Positions 9,601 through 17,816 of a stretch of DNA of 64,000 nt are shown here, piece by piece; the stretch's first letter is position 1, and every line of letters begins with the position of its first letter. The position numbers and the translations under genes are program-made. Source of the DNA: Lentibacillus kapialis. Lineage in GTDB: Bacteria > Bacillota > Bacilli > Bacillales > Amphibacillaceae. The DNA lies in contig NZ_BMNQ01000001.1 in the NCBI RefSeq assembly GCF_014646635.1, forward strand, positions 1-64,000. The letters are read 5' to 3'. Below the pieces are notes generated by a model, which was not told the DNA's origin, searched no databases, and saw only the letters and a program-made list of their open reading frames with translations.

Positions 9601-11457
9601 ATGCGGGCAAAAAAATTAGCGATTCTATTAATGTGTACGCTGCTGGTATTTGGCTCAGCGCCTTTAGCCGCTTTAGCTGAAGATAATAATGGCGGAGACA
9701 AGTCGGGTGCACAAGCCGGCAAGTATTCCGCCAAAGACGAGGCAATATATGGCAGCCTTGATGCTGGCGGTGCACTGCAGGACATGTATGTAGTCAATAC
9801 ATTTCACGTCACAGAGCCTGGTCAAATTGTTGATCACGGCGATTATACAAACGTGCGTAACCTGAGCAACTTAAATGACATCGAACAGGTTGATGATAGT
9901 GATAAAGTTCGGTTTCAAGCAAAAGATGGGGAATTTTATTATCAGGGTGACGTGAAAAACCGTGCGCTCCCATGGAATATTGATATCACGTATTTGCTGG
10001 ACGGAGAAGAAGTTGCCCCCGATGAACTGGCAGGTAAAAGCGGTGCTTTGGAACTGCGGATTGCCACGTCTGCAAATGAATCGATGGATCAAGTGTTTTT
10101 CGAAAACTATATGATGCAAATTTCATTGACGATGAGTCCGGCAATCTTTGACGATATTCAGGCACCGGATGGTACGAAGGCCACTTCCGGAAAAGATACG
10201 CAAGTTACGTTCACCGTGATGCCGGAAAAAGAGGAAGAATTTATCGTGTCAGCCAATGTCACGGATTTTGAGATGGATCCGATTGATATTTCTGCCACAC
10301 CAGCTTCTATGCCGATTGAAGATCCGGATTTGGACGGGGTAAAAAGTGATATGAGGTCACTATCTGATGCGATCAGTGACATCAACCGAGGTGTAGGCGA
10401 CTTAAACGGCGGGATAAATGATTTGAGTGCCGGCGCTTCGGATTTGAGCAGCGGATCGAGTGATTACCGGAGCGGTATCAATGAACTTGATCAGTCTTCA
10501 GATAAGCTGGTTAATGGCTCTGCCAGTATTCGCGAAGCCTTAAACAAGATAAATAACTCAGTGCAGGGCGGTGTGCCTGAAGCACCGGACATAAGTGAGC
10601 TTAAAGCATTGCCACGCGGACTGCGTGATCTCGCTGGTCGTTTGCGTGAATCTGCCGATGGATTGGATACGTTGAAGGAAAGTTATAACAAGGCATTTAA
10701 CAATTTGGATCAAGCGATGAATAATATTCCGGATTATCAAATTAGTGACAAGAAAATTAAGGCGCTCAAAGAACAGATAAAAGCGCAAAGTGAAGATGAT
10801 GCGAACTATGAAGAAGTTGTAAGTCAACTGATTGAGACATACCGGAAAGCCCGTGAAGCGAAGGGGACATATGAAAGTGTCAGGGAAGCATTCGGTTCTG
10901 TGAAGGGAACCTTGAATGATGTTTCTGGTGGTATCAGAAAAATGGCTGATAAAGCCGAAACAACGGCTTCCAAAATTGAAACGGGTTTGCAAAGTATGGA
11001 TCAGATAGAAGCTATAAAGGACCTGCAGAATGGACTGTCATCACTTGCCTCCGAATACCAAGGATTCCATAACGGTCTCGTGGAATATACGAATGGCGTC
11101 GGCAATCTGGCGGCTTCTTATAAGGATCTTGATGCCGGTATTCAGGATCTTGCAGGGGGAGCTTCATCGCTGAACAGTGGTGCAAGCGAGTTGAAAAATG
11201 GAACAGAGAAATTGCAGGAGAGAACAAGTGACTTGCCAGGTGAAATGCAATCAGAGGTTGATAAGATGATGGATGAATACGATGCTTCTGATTTTGAACC
11301 ACAATCATTTGTATCGGATAAAAATAAAAAGATTGATGTCGTGCAATTCGTACTGAAGACCGAAGCAATTGAGATGGAAGAACTTGACACAAACGAAGAT
11401 ACGGAAGCAGAAAATCAAAAAGGGTTTTGGGGAAGGCTGAAGGATCTGTTCCAGTAA
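9601..11457 (+). CDS. secreted YhgE/Pip-like coiled-coil protein
   Basis: A 618-residue exported protein. A signal peptide ends near AALAED at about residue 27. Residues of about 270-340 and 480-560 contain repeated LxxGxxxLxxGxxxL patterns (for example LNGGINDLSAGASDLSSG), as in the periplasm-side region of YhgE/Pip proteins and of longer MMPL proteins such as YdgH. No membrane helices flank these repeats here, and no C-terminal anchor is evident. It begins four bases after the transporter stop with AAGGGGAAG as ribosome binding site, so the two are co-translated. The likely role is an extracellular partner of the transporter, encoded separately rather than fused. The precise function is unknown. 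Confidence 0.8.
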   Translation: MRAKKLAILLMCTLLVFGSAPLAALAEDNNGGDKSGAQAGKYSAKDEAIYGSLDAGGALQDMYVVNTFHVTEPGQIVDHGDYTNVRNLSNLNDIEQVDDSDKVRFQAKDGEFYYQGDVKNRALPWNIDITYLLDGEEVAPDELAGKSGALELRIATSANESMDQVFFENYMMQISLTMSPAIFDDIQAPDGTKATSGKDTQVTFTVMPEKEEEFIVSANVTDFEMDPIDISATPASMPIEDPDLDGVKSDMRSLSDAISDINRGVGDLNGGINDLSAGASDLSSGSSDYRSGINELDQSSDKLVNGSASIREALNKINNSVQGGVPEAPDISELKALPRGLRDLAGRLRESADGLDTLKESYNKAFNNLDQAMNNIPDYQISDKKIKALKEQIKAQSEDDANYEEVVSQLIETYRKAREAKGTYESVREAFGSVKGTLNDVSGGIRKMADKAETTASKIETGLQSMDQIEAIKDLQNGLSSLASEYQGFHNGLVEYTNGVGNLAASYKDLDAGIQDLAGGASSLNSGASELKNGTEKLQERTSDLPGEMQSEVDKMMDEYDASDFEPQSFVSDKNKKIDVVQFVLKTEAIEMEELDTNEDTEAENQKGFWGRLKDLFQ

Positions 11458-11693
11458 CATTTTTAAAAACAAATGAGCAAATGAGCGTCGGGATTTTAGA
11501 AATATAAAATAATTTTGCTAAATGACATCCTGCCTTATTAGGATTGAAGCTCTCCAGCAGCATTGCTTCAAATAATTACCGCTTAACCATTTTTGAAAAA
11601 TATAAGCTCTGTTTGGGCAGGAAACATAATGATATGACGATTGCTTGGGCACGAATCCAAATTCAACCATTCTTGAATGATGGGAACGTACGT

Positions 11694-11722
11694 TTGCAAT
11701 TGCGTGTAAGATAAGTTAGAAT
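11694..11722 (+). promoter_or_regulatory. promoter of the small toxin-like gene
   Basis: TTGCAA at 11694-11699 and TAGAAT at 11717-11722 are separated by exactly 17 bases. Transcription would begin near 11729, giving a leader of about 28 bases. In that leader AACCCC (11730-11735) can pair with the GGGG of the Shine-Dalgarno at 11741-11746. Positions 11458-11693 contain no gene I can support. Confidence 0.6.
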
Positions 11723-11756
11723 AAAGACAACCCCTGATGAAGGGGGGTGGTAAGAT

Positions 11757-11888
11757 ATGGAGCCGTGGCTGTTTTTTCCGGCAGCGATAATTAACTTGGC
11801 TGTAGCCATTATTAACTTAATGGCTGTTTTATTGAATTATCGCAAAAAGAAAAAGAGCAACTCCTTGGGCAAAAAGGAGAAGCTCTAA
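11757..11888 (+). CDS. small hydrophobic peptide, candidate type I toxin
   Basis: A 43-residue peptide with one hydrophobic helix of about 24 residues (LFFPAAIINLAVAIINLMAV) and then a strongly basic tail (NYRKKKK). This is the build of membrane-acting type I toxins and holin-like toxins of Firmicutes, although I do not recognise the exact family. The ribosome binding site AAGGGGGGTG is strong but can pair with CCCC in the short leader, as in toxin mRNAs that fold to limit translation. The 3' half of the coding region contains a perfect hairpin that is a terminator when read on the opposite strand. The gene lies alone between the MMPL operon and a CBO0543-like gene. Confidence 0.65.
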   Translation: MEPWLFFPAAIINLAVAIINLMAVLLNYRKKKKSNSLGKKEKL

Positions 11889-11946
11889 GTCACCCATGGG
11901 AGAGGTTGATCCCTCTCTCATACCATATCTTAATTCAAGTTTACAA
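11845..11946 (-). ncRNA. candidate antisense antitoxin RNA
   Basis: On the minus strand a TTGTAA (11946-11941) and TATGAG (11922-11917), 18 bases apart, are followed by a transcript region entering the 3' end of the toxin-like gene. It ends at a textbook terminator: AGAGC-TT-CTCCTT, a seven-base loop, AAGGAG-TT-GCTCT and then TTTTCTTTTT (11886 down to 11845). The implied RNA is about 65-75 bases and complementary to the last third of the coding sequence. This layout matches convergent type I toxin-antitoxin pairs. The promoter part is weak; the terminator part is strong. Confidence 0.5.
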
Positions 11947-12073
11947 TAAGTATGCCAATAAAACAAGACAGAAACTGATGTCATATAGTGAGTTTTAGCT
12001 ATTGAGGCTGTATACAAACTACTTCTTGTTGAACAAACTATTAGGATAATGTTCAACATTGAAGGGGATTAAA

Positions 12074-12634
12074 ATGCATCAATCACAGCAAAAAGAAGTT
12101 ATGGACGGTTTTTTTGACCGGTTTCAGCAGCTGCATGATGAGTTTATGCAATTTTGGCTGGATCACATTTTTTTGCATACGGAATGGTGGATAGGTGCTT
12201 CATTAACAATCGCTCCGTGGATATTCTGGTTCCTTTATCGCAAAAAAGATAGCACTCACCGGCTTTTATATGCGGGATTATTTTCGATTATTATTGGAAT
12301 GTGCTTGGATTACGTAGGTATTTCGCTTGATTTGTGGCATTATAACAGCAAGGTTACGCCAACATTTCCGGCATGGGCGCCTTATCACTTCTCCTTGCTG
12401 CCTGTGACCATTATGTTTTTGATTCAGACGAAACCGCACATTGCATCGTGGAAAAAGGGAATTTTCTACGGATTACTGACAGCATTTGTCGGAGAGCCAA
12501 TTTTTGTATGGCTTGGTTATTATGTAATGACAGGGTGGACGTATGTTTATTCCATCCCGATTTATGCCGTTATTTACGCGTTTTGTGACTGGGCAACGAG
12601 GAGGAACGCGTTTGAGCGGATTTCGGAGCGCTAG
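12074..12634 (+). CDS. multi-pass membrane protein, CBO0543-like
   Basis: A 186-residue integral membrane protein with about five hydrophobic segments and conserved-looking W, H and P residues (DLWHYNSK, AWAPYHFSLLP). It resembles the uncharacterised CBO0543 family of Bacilli and Clostridia, whose function is unknown. The ATG at 12074 has GAAGGGG at 12061-12067. An in-frame TTG five codons earlier would place the ribosome binding site inside the gene and is less likely. A second protein of the same general type lies at 31163-31642 on the other strand. Confidence 0.75.
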   Translation: MHQSQQKEVMDGFFDRFQQLHDEFMQFWLDHIFLHTEWWIGASLTIAPWIFWFLYRKKDSTHRLLYAGLFSIIIGMCLDYVGISLDLWHYNSKVTPTFPAWAPYHFSLLPVTIMFLIQTKPHIASWKKGIFYGLLTAFVGEPIFVWLGYYVMTGWTYVYSIPIYAVIYAFCDWATRRNAFERISER

Positions 12635-12639
12635 CCTGA

Positions 12640-12680
12640 AAAAAGTAGCCGTCACTACGACAGCTGGCGGCTACTTATAT
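12640..12680. terminator. bidirectional terminator
   Basis: Stem AGTAGCCG (12644-12651) / CGGCTACT (12668-12675), with A's on the left and T's on the right, between two convergent genes. Confidence 0.75.
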
Positions 12681-12689
12681 GTCTTCCGG

Positions 12690-13655
12690 CTACATTACGT
12701 TTCTTAAAATCACAAAAGTCATATAGGATACATAAGCAATGGTTAGTACAATCCCCTCGGTTTTTCCTATTTGATAGCTGGTTCTTGAAAACAGAAGCAG
12801 AACTGCGGTCAAGGAAATCATCAGCAGAGCATCTGTGAATACCTGATCATCAACTTGGAGTGGCGAAATGACCGATGATGTCCCGAGTACGAGCAGTATA
12901 TTGAAAATATTGCTTCCGACTATATTTCCGACGGCAATTTCGCTTTCCTTCTTGACGGCTGCCGTGACGGATGTTATCAGTTCGGGAAGGGAGGTGCCGA
13001 CCGCAACGATGGTCAGACCGACCATGGTTTCACTCATGCCGAATGACATGGCTATTTCCTTTGCATTGCTGACAACAAGCTCCCCGCCAAAAATGATGGC
13101 TGCGAGACCACCGACAGTCAGGATAATGTTTTTTCCCCATGAATTTGCTTTATCATCGGTGCTTTGTTCGCTTAACTCTTCTTCCTTGGACGTCCGTGCA
13201 ACCTCAAATAAATAGTATAAAAAAATCGCAAAGAAAAGCAGCAGGATTATACCGTCACTTCTTGTGATAAGGTTTTCACTCATTGACTGGAGCCCCACAT
13301 CACTGATCAGGACCAGAAAGGCCACACTTGCCACCAGTGTAAAAGGGATCTGCTTGCGAATGGTTTCGCGTTTAACAATCAGCGGATTAAGAACGGCAGT
13401 CAGACCCACAACGAGTGTAATATTAAAAATGTTGCTCCCAATCACATTCCCGATCGAAACACCCGCGCTTTCCTCGAGCGAGGCAACGATACTTACGGTT
13501 CCCTCTGGCGAGCTTGTCCCAAACGCCACGATGGTCAATCCGATTAACAGTGGTGATATGTGAAGTGCCCGGGCAATGCTGGATGCACCATCCACAAAGT
13601 AATCGGCGCCTTTTATTAGAAGTAAAAATCCGCCAATCAATAAAATATATATCAA
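12690..13655 (-). CDS. calcium/sodium antiporter (YrbG/CaxA-type)
   Basis: A 321-residue cation/Ca2+ exchanger of the NCX superfamily with two inverted halves of five helices. The ion-binding alpha repeats are visible as AFGTSSPE near residue 44 and AVGTSLPELITS near residue 220, each followed by GNVIGSNIFN or GNIVGSNIFN. Such proteins extrude Ca2+ in exchange for Na+ or H+ across the plasma membrane. Translation appears to start at a TTG at 13655 (reading ILLIGGFLLL after the first residues), with AAAGGCTGAG upstream. The gene is monocistronic and shares a terminator with the convergent neighbour. Confidence 0.9.
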   Translation of the reverse strand: MIYILLIGGFLLLIKGADYFVDGASSIARALHISPLLIGLTIVAFGTSSPEGTVSIVASLEESAGVSIGNVIGSNIFNITLVVGLTAVLNPLIVKRETIRKQIPFTLVASVAFLVLISDVGLQSMSENLITRSDGIILLLFFAIFLYYLFEVARTSKEEELSEQSTDDKANSWGKNIILTVGGLAAIIFGGELVVSNAKEIAMSFGMSETMVGLTIVAVGTSLPELITSVTAAVKKESEIAVGNIVGSNIFNILLVLGTSSVISPLQVDDQVFTDALLMISLTAVLLLFSRTSYQIGKTEGIVLTIAYVSYMTFVILRNVM

Positions 13656-13834
13656 ATTTCTCAGCCTTTCCGGAACATGCCGTTACCAACTACATGCCGA
13701 TAGAGATACATTTACATTACTATAAATGAATGATTTACGCCAACCGGGAATAGTATGTCAGGAGTGGAGCATTTTGGTTACCCAAAGACATCTGGTCTGC
13801 TATAGTATAATTAAGCAATGCTCGAGGTGATTGG

Positions 13835-14449
13835 ATGGATTTAGAAAGTATCACAAACAAAATTAAAGATCATACACCAGCAGTATTAGGACATAAACAG
13901 TTTATGAAATCAGCTGTTCTGTTACCTCTCATACAAAAGACGGACGAGCTGCATGTGCTTTTTGAAGTTCGTTCGGAAACAATGAGACGCCAGCCAGGTG
14001 AAATTTGCTTTCCGGGTGGACGGATTGATCCTCAGGATAAAGACCCACAGTCTGCTGCTATCAGGGAAACAACTGAAGAGCTCGGTATTAGTGAAACGAA
14101 GATATCGGATGTCTCCCCCCTCGATTATCTGGTCACACCATTTGGGATGATTGTCTATACGCATGCCGGGCTAATCAACACTGATGAGCAGTTTAATCCT
14201 AACTTGTCAGAGGTGGAGGAAATATTTACAGTACCGCTTTCTTTTTTCCTGGAAAGGGATCCAGAAATATACCATGTGAATTTACAGGTTAAACCGGATA
14301 AGACATTTCCGTTTGACCTTGTTCCCGGAGGCGAAAATTATAACTGGCGCACCAGTCACATTGATGAGTATTTTTATATTTACGGCGGAAAGGTCATATG
14401 GGGGCTGACGGCACGTATCCTGGCTCATTTCGTTGAGCTGATGCGCTGA
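13835..14449 (+). CDS. Nudix hydrolase, CoA pyrophosphatase-like
   Basis: A 204-residue Nudix protein of the NudL/YeaB group, which cleaves coenzyme A or acyl-CoA to 4'-phosphopantetheine and 3',5'-ADP. The catalytic box lies at about residues 61-85 with RETTEELG. It is preceded by the group motif RRQPGEICFPGG, diagnostic for CoA pyrophosphatases as opposed to other Nudix enzymes. GAGGTGA precedes the ATG, and a clear terminator follows. The gene stands alone. Confidence 0.88.
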   Translation: MDLESITNKIKDHTPAVLGHKQFMKSAVLLPLIQKTDELHVLFEVRSETMRRQPGEICFPGGRIDPQDKDPQSAAIRETTEELGISETKISDVSPLDYLVTPFGMIVYTHAGLINTDEQFNPNLSEVEEIFTVPLSFFLERDPEIYHVNLQVKPDKTFPFDLVPGGENYNWRTSHIDEYFYIYGGKVIWGLTARILAHFVELMR

Positions 14450-14483
14450 ATCAATGATCTCAGAAAAATGCACAATTAAACTC

Positions 14484-14513
14484 TCCCAAATTTGACAATT
14501 TGGGAATTTTTTT
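14484..14513 (+). terminator. terminator after the Nudix gene
   Basis: Stem TCCCAAATT / AATTTGGGA with a four-base loop and ATTTTTTTA following. Confidence 0.85.
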
Positions 14514-14673
14514 ATATACTTTATTCAACAAAGTTGAACGGAAAGAAACTAAATTGAATAACATATCAATAAGAGAACTGGATTAATAAGCACAAAATAA
14601 TTTTAACCAGATTATGAAAGCGAATTCATTTGCCGTTTCTTTGATCCTACAATAACCCAAGGGAGGGTTTATA

Positions 14674-15579
14674 ATGGGACGTTGGTCGGAATTTGTGCAA
14701 ATAAAAGAAGTCGGGCCGCGCGACGGTCTCCAAAATGAAAAACAGTGGTTATCAACATCTGATAAGGTCCACTGGATTAATACACTGTCCGAATCGGGTT
14801 TAACAGAGATCGAATATTCATCGTTCGTTCATCCGAAGTGGGTACCGGCACTGGCTGATGCGCATGAAGTGGGAAGACGTATTAAGCGATATCCGAATGT
14901 CCGTTACTCGGCATTGATTCCAAATATGAAAGGACTCGAACTTGCACTTGATGCTGGTATAGACGGCGCTTCAGTGTTCATGTCATCAAGTGAGACGCAC
15001 AACCAGAAAAATATCAACAAATCAATAGATGAAACGTATCCGGTACTCGAAGAAGTGATTCATGAGGCCAAAGAGGCGGGCAAACATGTGACGGGTTATG
15101 TTTCGACAGTGTTTGACTGCCCGTATGAAGGCAAAGTTAATCCGGAGCAGGTACTGCGGGTTTGTGACCGGCTGCTTGATGCGGGTGTGGACGATCTATC
15201 CCTTGGCGATACAATTGGCACGGCGGTTCCGGCACAAGTGGATCAGTTGCTAGGGAAGATGTTGAAAAACTTCCCCGGCGAAAAACTTATCATGCATTTT
15301 CATGACACACGCGGCATGGCAATTGCCAATATCATGCGCTCGATGGAGCATGGCATAGCCCGGTTTGACAGCTCAATCGGCGGACTTGGCGGCTGTCCGT
15401 TTGCTCCCGGTGCGGCAGGTAATGTAGCGACAAATGATGTGCTATATCTGTTGAACGGTCTGGGCATTAAGACGGGAATAGATGAAAACAAACTTCAAGA
15501 GGCAGCGCTATATATTCAAAGCAAACTCGGCAAGTCGCTGCCGAGCAAATCTCTGGCGTATGTAGCAAGTCAGAGCTAA
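14674..15579 (+). CDS. mvaB: hydroxymethylglutaryl-CoA lyase
   Basis: A 301-residue TIM-barrel lyase splitting HMG-CoA into acetyl-CoA and acetoacetate, the last step of leucine degradation (B. subtilis YngG). The N-terminal KEVGPRDGLQNE carries the metal and catalytic residues R and D, and HFHDTRGMA supplies further metal ligands. The signature GLGGCPFAPGAAGN contains the active-site cysteine. A GGGAGG ribosome binding site precedes the ATG at 14674. Other leucine-degradation genes are not adjacent, so the gene is isolated here. Confidence 0.93.
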   Translation: MGRWSEFVQIKEVGPRDGLQNEKQWLSTSDKVHWINTLSESGLTEIEYSSFVHPKWVPALADAHEVGRRIKRYPNVRYSALIPNMKGLELALDAGIDGASVFMSSSETHNQKNINKSIDETYPVLEEVIHEAKEAGKHVTGYVSTVFDCPYEGKVNPEQVLRVCDRLLDAGVDDLSLGDTIGTAVPAQVDQLLGKMLKNFPGEKLIMHFHDTRGMAIANIMRSMEHGIARFDSSIGGLGGCPFAPGAAGNVATNDVLYLLNGLGIKTGIDENKLQEAALYIQSKLGKSLPSKSLAYVASQS

Positions 15580-15601
15580 AAACAGAATAATGAAGAAGAT
15601 A

Positions 15602-15645
15602 AGCCTCACCCTTTGTGATATTCTAACGGGATGAGGTTCTCTTTT
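15602..15645 (+). terminator. probable terminator after HMG-CoA lyase
   Basis: Interrupted stem CCTCA-CCC with GGG-ATGAGG around a 16-base loop, followed by TTCTCTTTTGGTTTT. The T-run is imperfect. Confidence 0.6.
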
Positions 15646-15782
15646 GGTTTTAATTCGTGTTATCTACCAAAAGGACTGATATCAGAAGAAGGGAAAAACG
15701 TCGTCAGAAAAAAGGACCTCCTGAGGTGTCAGAGCATCAGAATGAAGTAGATCTCTGTTGTCATATTGGAGGAATTCGTCTA

Positions 15783-15809
15783 TCCTATGATAAAGATGAT
15801 TCTATAGGA
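15783..15809 (+). promoter_or_regulatory. candidate operator upstream of the XRE-cupin gene
   Basis: An inverted repeat TCCTAT-N15-ATAGGA lies 24-50 bases before the coding region, overlapping a -10-like TATGAT. Autoregulation by the XRE protein is plausible but inferred. Confidence 0.35.
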
Positions 15810-15832
15810 CAAGGCGAAAGGAGCGATTTATC

Positions 15833-16387
15833 ATAGATCTCCAAAATATTGGTCAAAAACTAAAACAGGCTCGACTAAAAAATAAACATACTCAGCAGCA
15901 AATAGCAGATCAATGCGGTATCTCCAAAAGCTTGCTATCAAAGATCGAAAATGGCCAGACCTCATCTGCTGTTGCAACACTCTCGAAACTCTCTGAAGCA
16001 TTGGATGTGCCGCTCTCCTGGGTACTGGATGGACATCCGGAGACCGATCTTGTTATGCTTCCGAAAATGGAGCGAACAATCAGCGCGGATGATGAAAATA
16101 TGGGTTATTCGTTTGAACTGCTTGCCAATCGATCACGTTTTTCACGGATCGAACCAACAATTGTCCATGTGACACCGAAGGACTTTAATCAGCGGCACGA
16201 GCCGTACACGCACTCACAAGATGAATTCATTTATATTGTCAAAGGATCGATCGAACTGTATTATGATGGGCAAAACCATTATATGGAGAAAGGGGATACC
16301 GGCTATTTCAAAGGAGTAAAACCACATTTGTTTATTCCAGTTGATAACGATGGCGCCAAAGTTTTGACGGTGTTTATTGATGAATAA
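15833..16387 (+). CDS. XRE-family regulator with cupin domain
   Basis: An HTH-cupin regulator of about 184 residues. The N-terminal helix-turn-helix reads IGQKLKQARLKNKHTQQQIA then CGISKSLLSKIENG. The C-terminal cupin has HEPYTHSQDEFIYIVKGSIE, KGDTGYF and KPHLFIPV, typical of small-molecule sensing in this family. No ATG, GTG or TTG exists between the in-frame stop at 15797-15799 and the HTH. GAAAGGAG at 15816-15823 is well placed for an ATC at 15830 or ATA at 15833. The first canonical-type codon is a TTG at 15932, inside the recognition helix. The gene therefore uses a rare start or has lost its start codon. Confidence 0.75.
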   Translation: MDLQNIGQKLKQARLKNKHTQQQIADQCGISKSLLSKIENGQTSSAVATLSKLSEALDVPLSWVLDGHPETDLVMLPKMERTISADDENMGYSFELLANRSRFSRIEPTIVHVTPKDFNQRHEPYTHSQDEFIYIVKGSIELYYDGQNHYMEKGDTGYFKGVKPHLFIPVDNDGAKVLTVFIDE

Positions 16388-16420
16388 AAAATTGCCTTCC
16401 ATGCTGAAGGCAATTTTTTA
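16386..16420. terminator. bidirectional terminator
   Basis: Twelve-base-pair stem AAAATTGCCTTC / GAAGGCAATTTT with a six-base loop, between the convergent XRE-cupin and symporter genes. Confidence 0.9.
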
Positions 16421-16426
16421 TAGGTG

Positions 16427-17659
16427 CTAACTCACCTGTTCTGTTTTTCGTGTCTTTTCCGTTTTATTAATGACACAAGTTCCGGCAAGGTCGCCGGTCA
16501 CATTTAATGATGTACAGCCCATGCCGACCAGCACGTCAATGGCCGTCAGTAAACCAACAGCCTGCATTGGCAGGCCGAGCTGAGCGAATACGGTAGCAAT
16601 CATGATGATGCCCGCACCGGGAACTCCTGCTGTTCCTACCGATGCCAGTGTACCAATCAAGACAACTTGTAATATCTCGGTAAAGCTCAATGGATCACCA
16701 ATAACATTAGCGGCAAATACAGCTGATACGGCAATGCGAATGGCGGCACCATCCATATTAGCGGTTGCACCAAGCGGCAGACTGAATCCGTAAAGGCTTT
16801 TTTGCAGGTTTAGCCCGTGTGCTGCATTGAGCGTCAGTGGAAGCGTACCGGAACTGCTCTGTGTCACAAATGCCGTAATCATCGGGGTACGTCCGTGCCT
16901 GAAAAATTCTTTTACATTCACTTTGAAAATAGCCATGAACAAGATGTAAAACATAACTTGAACAATCAGCGCAATGTAAAGGACGCCAACCATACTGCCT
17001 AATTCCACGAGCGTATCGGCTCCTTGATTACCGACCACTTCCGCGATAATGGCAAAAATACCGATGGGTACATACTGAATGACCGCCTTCATAATAGTTA
17101 GCGTCGCTTCATTCAAGCCGTTCACGACGTTATAGACAGTCTCACCAAGTTCTTTGTTTGCTTCGGATGACCGGAGCACTGATATGGCAATCCCGAACGC
17201 AAGGGCTGTGAAAATAATGCCGAGCAGGTTCGGTTCGCTGAATGCTGCTATAATATTGTCCGGGACAATACTTAGCAAAACACTGATGGTTCCCGGGTCT
17301 TCAGGAACCTCAAATTCTTCACTTGTATTAAGTGTCATGCCTGTGCCCGGATTAAAAATACTGGCCACCGTTATACCAACAGCTATGGCAAATGCAGACG
17401 ATACGATGTAATAAATGAATACCTTTCCGCCCATGCGACCTAGGTCTCCCAGTTTAGCCTGATTAACGCCGACAATAAGTGTGAATAATATCAGCGGAAC
17501 GATCAGGAATTGCAAAAGCCGCAGCAGCAAATCCCCAAACGGTGCCAGAACAGCTATATCTTCACCGAAAATTAGTCCGGCAAGAACTCCAAGAGCCAGT
17601 GCAATCGTAATTTTAACCATTAAGGATGCTTCGATATAACCTCTCCAAAGCCTTTTCAT
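16427..17659 (-). CDS. dicarboxylate/amino acid:cation symporter (DAACS family)
   Basis: A 410-residue member of the GltP/DctA-type family, which takes up glutamate, aspartate or C4-dicarboxylates with H+ or Na+. The serine-rich hairpin motif QSSSGTLP and the helix motif GATANMDGAA are present; the latter is usually GATINMDG, a small departure. GVPGAG follows in the second re-entrant loop. The ATG at 17659 is preceded by GGGAGGGGG; a TTG one codon earlier is less likely. The exact substrate cannot be read from the sequence. Confidence 0.9.
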   Translation of the reverse strand: MKRLWRGYIEASLMVKITIALALGVLAGLIFGEDIAVLAPFGDLLLRLLQFLIVPLILFTLIVGVNQAKLGDLGRMGGKVFIYYIVSSAFAIAVGITVASIFNPGTGMTLNTSEEFEVPEDPGTISVLLSIVPDNIIAAFSEPNLLGIIFTALAFGIAISVLRSSEANKELGETVYNVVNGLNEATLTIMKAVIQYVPIGIFAIIAEVVGNQGADTLVELGSMVGVLYIALIVQVMFYILFMAIFKVNVKEFFRHGRTPMITAFVTQSSSGTLPLTLNAAHGLNLQKSLYGFSLPLGATANMDGAAIRIAVSAVFAANVIGDPLSFTEILQVVLIGTLASVGTAGVPGAGIIMIATVFAQLGLPMQAVGLLTAIDVLVGMGCTSLNVTGDLAGTCVINKTEKTRKTEQVS

Positions 17660-17778
17660 CAAAAACCCCCTCCCTTATTATTTATTTGAGTCTTATTCCG
17701 ATAAAATTAATTGGTTTTATGTTTAGACATTATCTTGTTTAAACCGTGCTGTCAAAATTATTGTTTAACGTCTGAAAT

Positions 17779-17812
17779 GTAAAAAGCCATGCTCCCGTGG
17801 ACATGGCTTTCA
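17779..17812 (-). terminator. terminator of the CAP-domain lipoprotein gene
   Basis: Stem AAAGCCATG / CATGGCTTT with a ten-base loop and a T-run on the minus strand. Confidence 0.8.
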
Positions 17813-17816
17813 AGTG

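Noticed and set aside
11829-12059. Minus-strand ORF of 76 codons over the toxin-like gene
   Set aside because: No ribosome binding site and no protein-like composition; the strand is better explained by a short antisense RNA.
15932-16387. TTG 15932 as start of the XRE-cupin gene
   Set aside because: It would remove most of the helix-turn-helix, which is clearly encoded upstream in the same frame with a good ribosome binding site.
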